Assembly (NCBI GenBank): GCA_014526335.1
Contig: JACTAT010000029.1
Span: forward strand, 4,730,105-4,794,104
DNA: 64,000 nucleotides
Source: Chrysaora quinquecirrha
Lineage: Eukaryota; Cnidaria; Scyphozoa; Semaeostomeae; Pelagiidae
Direction: 5' to 3'
Shown here: positions 33,101 to 43,400 of the stretch, piece after piece
Numbering within the stretch: position 1 is the stretch's first letter
Layout: every line of letters starts with the position of its first letter
Position numbers and translations under genes: made by a program
The notes under the pieces: model-generated
Databases searched by the model: none
Seen by the model: only the letters and a program-made list of their open reading frames with translations
What the model was told of the DNA's origin: nothing

Positions 33101-36076
33101 ACAGCAATGCTTAACAATGCTTAACTTGGTTGATTTTATGTTAAATTACTCACCACTACGAGGCTCACAGTCTGATGTCGTTTCTGAGTTCAACGCATTA
33201 CTTTGATCATCCTCTAAGAAGCGATATATTGTATCATCATCTCTGAATTCAATTTGTCCCTTTTCCTTTACTGAATGACCAAAATGCTTTTCAACCAGCT
33301 GTTTGCACATCTCAGCAGCATGGCTACGATCTGAAATAGTAATCGATTTTCAATTTTCAATTATATTTGATTAAAAATTTAGAGCACTAAGCTACTTGAT
33401 GAACATTAATGAAATTGGTATGACCAAGACAGCCCAGCAAATCTATTTGAGTTGCCACAAGGGGTACCTTGGTCATGTGAACCTTGGTATGCCTTTAAGG
33501 TTCAAGATAAGATGCGTGCAGACATATGCACAAATTCATCGTATTGTTATTGCTACCTATAAAGCCAGGTTAACACCTGCTCATCAGCAGTTTTTGGGAC
33601 CAATTCATCGCAACTTGTTCATAAGAAGTGTTCCAGCAACTAGTTCCTTTTTAATGCAATTAGTTTGCTTGCACAAAGTTCAAGAATGTTGGCCATGTGC
33701 GAATTCTGCAATAAATTGACAACTGGGTCCTGTCAGTTGCAGTCTCAATTAGCGATCTTGTGATAGTCAATGATAGTCTATGACTAGTTGTGGCCCAGTC
33801 TGCAGAGTGTTAGTGGTGCAAATGAGATATTTTGCTCAAATAATTCCGTGCATAAATGCACCATTGCTCTGTTGTTTCTGTGCAAAAAAGTCTTTGTTCA
33901 AATGACATTTTCGTCCTTTCAATAGCAATTTCTTGGCAATGGCACCGCCGAGATCTCGTTGAAATGGTGCACAAGCAACAGACTGGGTTGTGGACATGTT
34001 GACATTAGTAAGATGTTAGAACTAGTTTAGGCTGGTACTTTTGCATCATAGGTCGATATACGCCTGACTTTAGATTTTAATGCAAAGAGTAAATTTTGCA
34101 GATGTTGAATGATTTTAATTTCAACATTCATATCATGAAAGAAATACCATCAATATTGCCTTTTGATACATACCAAGGTTTTTCATTTTCACCAGCCAAT
34201 CAACGGCATCCTTCCCAAGAAATGAGTTTTTGTAGGTTTTCAAGCCATTCCGTAAATCTTTGACTATCCCACTTTCTTGAAGTTCTTTTTTCAAAAATGC
34301 ATACTCATCAAGTTCACAAGTGAACTCAAAGGCATCTGAAAGAAAGTATCAAGAACATAAGCTCAGAGATACAGCATGCAACAGAATCGTCAACTTATAG
34401 CAGAAGTAGAACATGTCCAAATTTCTGGAGCTGTGCACCAAATTAGTTGCCACGAAAAGGAAATAGCTGCGCAAATGAGAGCGCTTTATGTTGACAGATC
34501 AGTTTCGATAAATTTGCTCCAAAAGTGCCGATAAGTAGTCGGCATTGACAACTAGCTCATACTGTGCGTAATATCGACATAAGCCTGGTTTTAAATCCCT
34601 GATCTCCCCTGAAAAATGGAACGACGGTATGTACAAATGTGCATATGGGGGTCAAGTAAACATTTTGGCCGGTCATTTTGGCCAAAAGTCAATTTGGCCA
34701 AGCTCCTTCTCAGCCAGCATAGACGTTTCGGCCCACATGTGTAAGGATTTGGCCAATGTTCCTAAGATGATTCAGCCAATGCTCAGGGACCTTTCAGCCA
34801 ACAAAGGTCAACACTTTCACCAGGGATAACACTTCAAAAACAGGCCCTTGAAACAAACCTCTCTGGGAGCAAAATAGTGGCACTCTACAAAACGAGCTCC
34901 TCAGAAACCCAAGGCGCTAGTAGTAAATTGTAAGAAACTTCCTTGCTTGATAGACAGGTAGAGGTTTTCTAGGCATGCTCTAGGAGTGCATGCTTATTCA
35001 AGCAGCTTTCTTGGCAAGACCTGTTGGTGGGTGTGTCCCTTTCATACCTCTGTCTGAAATCTCAGATAACTCATAGAACATCTATGAGAGTTAAGATGGC
35101 AAGTAGGGAAGGGGTGCAGGGAGAGACTAAGCAGTGCACTTCCAATGGAACAGGCTTGCAAGGGGCTTTCATCAAATGGTTAGCAACTTTGTCACAAGTC
35201 TGATAATCCTGCTTTAAGAGAAACTTACCATCTGAGTCAATCAATTCACTTTCTTCCTTGAGTAACAAGCTAAAAGAATTTTCAGGGGCTTCATTCTCAA
35301 TGACTTCTTTGATGAGTTTGTTTAGTTCTTCTTGAGACTATGAAGGAGATAAAAAAAGCTTATTTAACGAAGCCATTATCTGAGGAGCTTCCCAAAAAAG
35401 CTTCTCAGCATTTCCAAACATGTTTTCGCTTTTTATCACAACAAAAAAGTTCAAAAGTTTCCGTTTTTCAGTGACTTTCTCATGCTTGCCCATTTTTCTT
35501 ACCCACCGATATAAGCCCATCCATGCATACATCCACACCCACCCAAAGATAAGCCCAGCCCTTTACCACAGGCAAGGCAGTTTAATGAGGGGTTTAAGGG
35601 CAAAGCAGAGAAGGGCTTAAGACCCCATTTACGCTATGCTGTTTCTAAACAAAAATGGTGGGAAGTCATACCGGATTGGCCTTTCATTTACACTGACACG
35701 TTTTCCAAACCGGAATTAAATGAAAACGATTTCCATTTTGTTTTAGTGTAAACGGGTGAAAAAGAACAATTTTGTTCCGGATTCAAAAGGAGGCACACAA
35801 TTTTCTGGGTGGGTCTTAGGGTGGGAGAGTTTACAAAATTCTGTTTACCAGGTTTTTTAAATCACTCCAGCCACCAATATGTTTGTCATTGAAGAAAATC
35901 TGTGGAACTGTCTTCTTCCCTGTTCTCTCGATCATCACTTCTCTGGCATTTTTTAGTCTGTCCAAATTTAGATCAATAAACGGAAGACCCAGTTCTTCAA
36001 ACTTTGCTTTTGCTCTGATGCAGAATGGACAACCAATAATTGAAAATATTGCAATTTCTCCTTTCAAGTTTGGCAT
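25071..36076 (-). CDS. Glutaredoxin-DEP-DUF547 protein, 10 exons
   Basis: Exons in order: 36094-35849 (ATG at 36076), 35337-35229, 34335-34174, 33330-33154, 30755-30682, 29792-29595, 28270-28043, 27777-27697, 26963-26904, 25193-25071. All junctions are GT/AG and in phase, giving 479 residues from this ATG. The order of domains is a glutaredoxin (redox site CPFC, TVPQIFF, GGWSDL), a linker, a DEP domain (LKTYKNSFLGKDAVDWLVK through DDDTIYRFLEDD), then DUF547 (EEKIAFFINVYNALVIH, VHFALVCGAKSCPPI, C-terminal SYDWSLNS). The first exon is preceded by a good acceptor (TTTTTACAG), so either a 5' UTR exon or exons of the BSDC1 gene upstream are spliced to it. A role in redox or membrane-linked signalling is inferred only from domains. 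No break was found. Confidence 0.88.
25240..25960 (-). repeat. Three weak reverse-transcriptase-like fragments
   Basis: On the minus strand, short translations near 25250-25310 (SQGSLLE), 25630-25665 (AVSQGSILEP) and 25930-25965 (GVSRRSILE) resemble the (G)xPQGSxLxP motif of non-LTR reverse transcriptases. Each lies near an AGCTTCAG/AGCTTGAA block. Frames are closed. They may be three old copies of one retroelement piece, but the match is short. Confidence 0.3.
25758..25845 (+). repeat. tRNA-like sequence
   Basis: A B box GGTTCGAGACC lies in a T arm with stem GCAGG/CCTGT, preceded by TTAGTTGGTACAAAGGCGGT, an A-box-like segment. The acceptor stem is not convincing, so this is probably a tRNA-derived repeat. 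Confidence 0.4.
26990..27660. repeat. (ATC)n-rich microsatellite in DUF547 gene intron
   Basis: Long ATC runs with AGC, CACC and TATATGTAATC interruptions lie between two DUF547 exons. A block of about 130 bp (TCATTATATGTAATCATC... through ...GTCATGTCATCATCA) occurs twice, near 27215 and 27370, suggesting internal duplication. Confidence 0.92.
28320..28740. repeat. (GAA)n purine-rich microsatellite
   Basis: Imperfect GAA/GAG runs lie in an intron of the DUF547 gene. Low-complexity Ser/Phe or Lys/Arg open frames are artefacts. Confidence 0.9.
28998..29530. repeat. (GAA)n purine-rich microsatellite, related block
   Basis: This purine-rich tract shares segments with the one at 28500-28740 (for example AGAGCAAGATGAAGAAATAAC and AAGAATAACA-like stretches), so the two look like copies of one duplicated block. 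Confidence 0.88.
30103..30540. repeat. Two pieces of the 'CGAATAAGCC' repeat
   Basis: The pieces at 30103-30210 and 30425-30540 begin or end with the ACCGTAAATCC(T/G)CGAATAAG signature in opposite orientation, so the whole 430 bp may be one element with inverted ends. Confidence 0.65.
31170..31445. repeat. Interspersed repeat family 'AGCAGAAGTAGAAC', copy 1
   Basis: It shares GCAGAAGTAGAACTTGTCC, AAATTTCTGGAGCTGTGC, GCCGATAAGTAGTCGGCAT and an ATATCGACATAAGCC end with copies at 34385-34620 and 47880-48470. The third copy carries extra sequence in its middle. Confidence 0.75.
32587..33032. mobile_element. Foldback element family, copy 1
   Basis: Arms of about 150 bp are imperfect inverted repeats, beginning CCTGGGTCGGCAC with ATTGCAGTCACTTTAG inside. 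The same structure is found at 38610-39041. Neither copy encodes protein. This one lies in the long intron of the glutaredoxin-DEP-DUF547 gene. Confidence 0.75.
34385..34620. repeat. Interspersed repeat family 'AGCAGAAGTAGAAC', copy 2
   Basis: Closely matches 31225-31440 and ends with AATATCGACATAAGCC. It is followed at 34660-34800 by a stretch with repeated TTTGGCCAA motifs that looks like a degenerate separate repeat. Confidence 0.75.
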
Positions 36077-37465
36077 TTCCAAAATATTGATGTGCTGTAA
36101 AAAGAGAATTGTTTTAAATATTTGATTACTAATGATTTACCAAAACAAGAGCTATAGTCATAACCTTCATTAATCCAAAAATTTACTTTTATTCATGTTG
36201 GACTTGGTGGAATGGAACAGGAAGACCTAGCAAGAAAGCTGCCATAAAAGCGGCCCAATCCTTACCTTGTAATCATGCACTAGCTACAAGCTAGGCCTAC
36301 CTACCTAGTCTTTCTCATGCAATGCAAGAAGACTATACAAGGAGTTTAAATTTAAAAACAAGGACGATAAGATACCGGCCGGAAGAATTGCGGCTTTTCC
36401 GTTTGTTTGTCCTTCATTTCATCCACATGATGATGATGAGGTATCAATCACAGAGACAGGTACCTACAGATTACCAATGGATTTCTGTTGGGCCTAGCCA
36501 CACCATGGCAATAGCAAAGGCCATTACATTACCTGAAATACTGCTGTTTACTTGTTGTGGTTGTGTGAAATTTAGGACAGCTGAACCATCTGCAACGCTT
36601 GAAGCAAAAAAATGCTCTGAATATCTTATCTCTCAGGTCAGGTGCAGGAAATATTCGGTCGAAATTCTGCTTTCTCATGCATGATTCAGCTAATTTTTGA
36701 TAGTGAGACACAGATACATTATTGCGGCGCTCCTGCACAGCTAACTAATTTTGTTGCGCAGCAGCAAAGCAACTTCATCCCCTTTCTTCATGGTCACACA
36801 TGAAGTTCACCTTGACGTTACCCGTTACATCTTTACGCCTGCAAAATGCTTAGGTTTGGGATGATATTGGGAGTCACCATATCCAAAGATAAATATAGCA
36901 GCTGCAGCTGAATTTTCTATATGTAGGCTTTTTGAAGTACATCACGCCAGAGACCAAACTGAAGTACCATACAGCAAAATTTGAAAAATAGAGGAAAAAC
37001 AATCAACTTTTTTTAACAATTCAAATTCGTATAATACCGATACCAAAGCTCTGTACTTAGAAAACCCACTGCAAAAGCTATATTCTTACAACTGTAAATA
37101 TATTTAATTTTGTGCCTTAAATCACAAAATTTCTAGAGGAACATGTGCGCCTGGCGGCTAAAAGTGAAAAATTACCCCCTCAGTCACAGATATGGTCCAG
37201 TGGTAGTATATATTAGTTTTTCTAGGAGAAAATGCATTGCTATAAGATACGAGATAAACTTCAAGCGAATTATCATGTCTTTTGCCCTGGAGCTAGATGA
37301 TAATTAAATACTGTATAATACTTTTAATATTCTATTAATATACTGTGCTATTTCATGCATATAGTTGCTCTATGTAATACAAAAAGTTATATCTTTAATT
37401 GTCCAATAACATTTAATAACAAGAAACAAATCTGACGAATAGCGTGTAAAGTTCTTTTATAGCTA
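36077..37465. other. Space between BSDC1 terminal exon and the glutaredoxin gene
   Basis: A promoter or 5' UTR exon of the downstream gene would lie here if the two genes are separate. No unambiguous exon, CpG-rich patch or TATA box was recognised. Confidence 0.4.
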
Positions 37466-40400
37466 CTATTCCCAGTCTTCCCAGTCATCGTCATCCTAGA
37501 AAGCAAACATTTTGTCACTGATCACGATCAGAACAGACTTACCCTAAGTCTACATCTTTCTTCATCCGAACACAAAGTCATGCCAGAATACATGGCGCTG
37601 CGGAGGAGACAGTGAGAAAAGTGAACGGAGATTTAGACTTATACTCTTGTGCCTAAATCTCCGTTTACTTTTCTCACTATCTCCTCCACAGCGCCATTAT
37701 ATTTCTGGCATGCCTTTGTGTTTCGAGAAGGAAGATTTAGACTTAGGGTAAGTCTACACGCCAGCGAATCTGTGCGCACCACTGTGGTGGATACGCATAA
37801 CTGTGGTGGTGTTTTTTTTGCGTACTGTGGTGGATCCGCACTTCTGTGGTGGGCTATTATGCTTGATGTAGTGGGTTATTATTAAGCTTGATGTGGTGGT
37901 GTTTTTTGCGTACTGTGCTGGATACGCACTAGCGTGGTGGGTAATTATGCTTGATGTAGTGGGTTATTATTAAGCTTGATGTGGTGGTGTTTTTTGCGTT
38001 GTGCTGGATACGCACTAGCGTGGTGGGTTATTATGCTTGATGTGATGGATTTTGTGGTATTTTCTTGCTTGATCTATAGACTTTAGCTATGATTTTGTAT
38101 CACCACAGTATGCAATAAATACCACCACATCAAGCATAATAACCCACCACAGTAGTGCGTATCCACCACATTACGCAAACAACACCACCACAGTACGCAA
38201 AATATACCACCACAGCAGTGCGTATCCACCACAGTAAACAAAAACTCATATAGGAATGTGCAAAAAAATGTGCATTGCATTGTCAGCTTTTTCAACAAGC
38301 AGCGAACCACCTGAGTTTTCACCGTGATTTCCCAATGAAATCGCACTTTTTCACGCTTTTTACTGTGAAAGATAACAACGAAAGAAATCTAAGGGCTTTA
38401 TCTTGCTGGGGGTTTTCTGTTTTGTACCGTATTAAAATCTTAAGATGAAAATGCGAGCACACTACATAAATAAAAGATGGCAAGCAAATTAAACCAACTT
38501 TGAAACCACTGTTTATACTTTTCTGTTCTCAGTGGGTACGAAAAGGAAACTTCAGTAAGCGAATAATTCATTGTTCTTTTACTTTAGGATGAGCAGAGCA
38601 AATGCATAATAAACCATTTCAAAGAGGTCTGGGTCGGCGCGACATTTTTCTGGAAAACGGTAGACATGCTGAGCAAGGGAATCCTTTCCACGCATAAAGA
38701 CCACAATTGCAGTCGTTTCAGGAGAAAAGTGTAATAAGTTTGCTTCGAATTGGCGTTTAGCGGGATTTAGAGTGAAAAAGGATGCAAGTCTCAGTTAATC
38801 TGCTCTAGGAGGAATTTTATCCAGTATTTTCTTTCTTGTGAGTTATTTGCGTCTTGTTTCACGAGTTCCTTTCCTCTCTTAGTATTCCATTATTCATGAA
38901 TTAGAAGCAAATCTGCTGCACTACTTCTCATAAAGCGGCTGCAATCAAGTTCGTTGTACGTGGAGAGGAATCCCTTACTCAAAATATCTACCATTTACCA
39001 GAAAAATTTCGGGCCGACCTAGACCTTTTTGGAAAGGTCTATTGATGGGAACAACAACAAATACATTTTTGAAGGTAAAGAACTTTGCTCTCGTCACAGA
39101 AAAGAGTTACCTAGAGTTACCTCGTTCCAGTAACATGTAACTTGAATTTATTTTATAAGTGCCAAAGGGTAACCAAAATGGAGGACATAGGGGTATAATC
39201 AATAGCAAGAAAGAGGTACGTTGTGAAAAGGAGGTAATTTTGAGTAAGAGAAATTTAAGGTAAAAGTGAAATTGTGTAGCTATTTAGCGCAAGTCGCTAG
39301 GATCTCATTAGTGGAAAAACTAACGAGAACTTGCTCCATGCCTCTTACACTACCCTGGTGAGGTATCATTGAGGTCCTGATCCTACGGCACTGTGGTAAT
39401 GTACAACTTCCACGTGTCACCAATCATCATCACATTTTTTAAGGGCAAAAAGAATGCATAACACCAGTCATCAGCCGTAGTGACTGTTGTTTTTGCCTTT
39501 CAAAATGTCAATCAAATTGAGAAATTCAAGTGTCTCATCCGAGGTCTCATCCCCCTTACCCCTTTGCTATCCAAACTCTGAGCCAATGACTTGAAATGAT
39601 TCTATGCAAAACATCACCACACTCATTAATTCATACATTAATTGATAAAACATATAAAAAGATCTCAAATAAAGAACAACTCACGTCAATGTTTCCAGTT
39701 TTGTCTGATATTTTCTGCATGATTTTTTGTAGCTCTTCATCATTGATATCTTCATCAAGATCAAAATCATCATCTACATCATCAACATCATCATCTAATT
39801 GCTTGCATTCGTCTTTCTCAACAATGACAGCACTCGAATTGCTGCTACCAGAATTTCGTTTCGACTCTGTAATTAATAGAATAAGATAGGTGGAAGTGAA
39901 TTGGTGCATTTAGTGCCAGTCGCTAGAATCACAAGTCATAGGTTAACACATCGAAACCTCCCCCTGGCTGTGACGCTGCCGCAGCCGGGGCTCGAACCCT
40001 GAAAAGCTTTTTGAACAGCCAAAGTTATCAATCTCCTAATGCACAAAGTTTGCTAATACCTTTCAAACTTTCACGGAAAACTATAGGTGTTCAGATATTC
40101 AGACTGTCTACAAAGGGATTTGCATGTAACACCATTTAGAGGTTTTTACCTTAAGATATTTTCGAATCTGTTTGGCACACACACAACAAAGAAAATTAAA
40201 AAATAACTGAAAAAATAGCCCGGCCTCTCCAATAATTCCACCTTTAAATGAAGGTTGCAAAAATAATCCAGCAGCAAAAATTGAAGATACGGTTTATCTA
40301 CCAACCCCTTTTACGAAGTAAAGAAAAGGAGAATAAGCTCAAAACTTCATTTGCAAAATTTGTAATTGTTTAGCGCGAATTCTTTTCTTTCAATCAATAA

Positions 40401-43400
40401 AGTAGCTGGCATGCATTCCTCTTAACTAGGCCTTAATTTTCATACATTTTCTCTTTTGCTTACAAAAATAACGGGCTGAGTTGCTAAGGTTTACCAACTT
40501 GTTCCACTCACCGTCAGTTTCTTTCGCCTGCGCACCATTTTCATCAGCCATTTTTTCCTTCTTCGATCTCCGTACACGAATTTCATCATCAACGCTTATC
40601 CATGATCCAGTACTTGATGTTTCTGACTGGTCGTGAACGCTGCTTGTGGGCATAAGATTCGTAGATTCGAGTGATTTTACTATATTCTTCTGACCCAAGC
40701 TTGTCTTGCTACCATCGTGGGAGCTTGTAGAGGCTGGTGTAACAATATCCACAGGACCTGTACAAAAAGGTAAAAAAAATATAACTAGTTAGAGGGTTTA
40801 TTATCATATTCATTTAATTTCGTACGTTTACTATTGAACTTTCAAGAGGCCAAAATAAGAGGGGGGAGGCTGAATAGAGAGGATGGGCTTAATAGAGCTT
40901 TAACGATCATCGTTATACCTGTTTCAGCTGGCACTGGAACTAGAGGCTCAACAAACATATCTATAACTATACAAACCAAGCAAGTAGAGGGCCTCTATTC
41001 CGTAGACTAGGTAGTAGTCCTGCAAGCCATTCAATGACCTAATTCTTGTTTCAATTTAGGTCTCTAGCCGTCACGAAATGTCGATGGGTGTAGCCCAAGC
41101 TTTGAACTTGTTTTCTAGCGATCGTTGAAAATACTTTTTGCATTTTATTAAGCTGTCTCTTGAGTTTATCAAACAACAACCTCACTTAAATACTCAATAA
41201 CAAAGAGAACTTACATTGAAAACTCGCAAATTTATCAAATAATTTACAGTCGGTATCTAAGTGGTTCTTAAATCCTCTTGAAATATATAAGCGAGGAGGA
41301 ATACCAAAGCACAAAGGGTGGACAGTCACGGTAAGTGAACATGCAGGAAATGATTCCAGTAATCTCAATGATTATGAGCAAGGGAATAAGAAATTAAGAG
41401 CTTCTAGATCAAGAGATTGTGAGTTTCTTAATTCTAGAAGGGCTGCTTCTTATGTTGACTTGTACTGCATTGGGAAAGCATAAATAATAACAATATTTCA
41501 TAATATGTAGCTAGTTTGAAAAAAAAACAGAGAAACATTACTTCTAAACACAAAACCAAAAGCAATTCAAAAGCTTCTGAAAAAGCAGAACATTTTGGCT
41601 TTCCAAATCGTGATAAACAGCGGAACTGTCGAGCCGCATCTGGGTATAAATCCCGCCTTAGTTTATAGTTTCGATCTGTTTCTGACGCTCATACTCTTAG
41701 GAGTGCCAGACTTTCAGACGAAAAAAGCTTTCAAGTATGCCCGAAAATGTTTCCGCTGTTTATCGCAATTCTGAAGCTTTGTACAACTTAAAATCTATTT
41801 TGGCTTTCCACAAGTACGAATATTACAAACCTAATGTCATACGAAGGGGTTATACGGTGAAAGGACCAAACAATTTATCAAAGATTGTAAACCATAAGTA
41901 CCTTTTTCTTGGCTGAAAGATGCATGCAGATCTGACGTCGTTGTATGAATCACTTCTACAGAGCTACCCGATGAGCTGCAATCTTCCTTAGATGGGGATG
42001 AAGTGCAGGAGTTTTCTCTATCGAATTCTTTATCACCTTCATCTCGGTCTTTCGGTTGATCCATTTCTTTTGCATCATCATCATCTTTCTCGCAATCTTG
42101 TCGCGTTTATGGTTTCATCAACAATTATCGAATCACGTTTGTCCGTGACAGAATGTCGATCCTCAGGTCCATCTTCTACATCATCGACAGTCTGAGTAAT
42201 ATCAGAAGAAACAGTGTCTTTAACAATATCCTTGTTAATGTCAATTTTTGCTAAGCCCTCTTCCACGACTGCAGAATCAGCTGCGGGTTTCGGCTGTTCG
42301 TCAATGCATTCTGTAGAGGAAAAATATTTAATGAAAGTAACTTAAGGAAAGAGCTTTTAAAAAGCAAATTTGCTACATAAGACATTTGGGCTAGTCTACT
42401 CTATCTATATACCACGTGAATAGACTCTACAATTGTTGGATAACTTATCTTCCATACCTTCTCCATCATCGCTGTCCCACTTATATTCTTGATCCATCTC
42501 ACTACTAGAGTCGGCTCTTGCTACCAATGCAGCTCTTCTTTCTTCTTCCTACAAGAAGAAGTACCACTTTTAGACTTGTATAACGATACATTATCATTTA
42601 TCATTTGCATAAAGATATATCAAAGACATATAACTCGGACATTCATCATTCTTCTAATTTATCTTCACGCTTTCATTAATAGCTAACTATTTCGTCTCAC
42701 TGTTCATGGAAGGAAAAGGGAACGAAAACCCTGATAAAGCCTCAAAGCAAAATGAGGTCAAATCGGTAATTCTTTCAAAAGACCTTGGATATCTTAATGA
42801 CAAAATACAGGCAACAGCATTGCAGCGTAAAAACATGGTGATCATTTCAGTTAAATGAAGCAATATGCATGTCGGAACGCTTCGGCATTCCTTCCATTAT
42901 CAAGTTACAGGTCTCATTTTCAATAGAAGATCGGTAATTAAGAAGCAAAGCATCTTTCAAAAGTTTACTACGCCTCCTCTCGAGCCAGAATTTCAAAATA
43001 TACATAGCTCAAACAGTTCAATGAGCTCAAATGATTAGATTTTTCCACAAGTGGCATACCACAATAGATGGGATTCGAACCTGGACTGCATGACCAGAGA
43101 GCCAACGACGTTTCCACTGAGCTATAGAGCTCAATGAAATCACCGAGCAACTATCCAAGTCATACAGCCCAAGGCTCTCCTCCAGTTTAACTTTTGTGTT
43201 TCGGCTATGTTGAGCCTTCTTCAGCACCATTCATATTTGTATTTGATTATATAGCTCAAATGATTATTATTGATTCATTAAAAGCTGCATTGATTCCTAC
43301 CTCTTTAAATTGATGAATTTTGTAAAAATATCTCTGCCAGAATACTCTGTGTGACACCACTGAAGGAACCTAAAACAAAACATTGTAAATAAGAGAAACT

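Noticed and set aside
43033..43140. Functional tRNA gene
   Set aside because: B box is good but the T stem and acceptor stem do not pair adequately.
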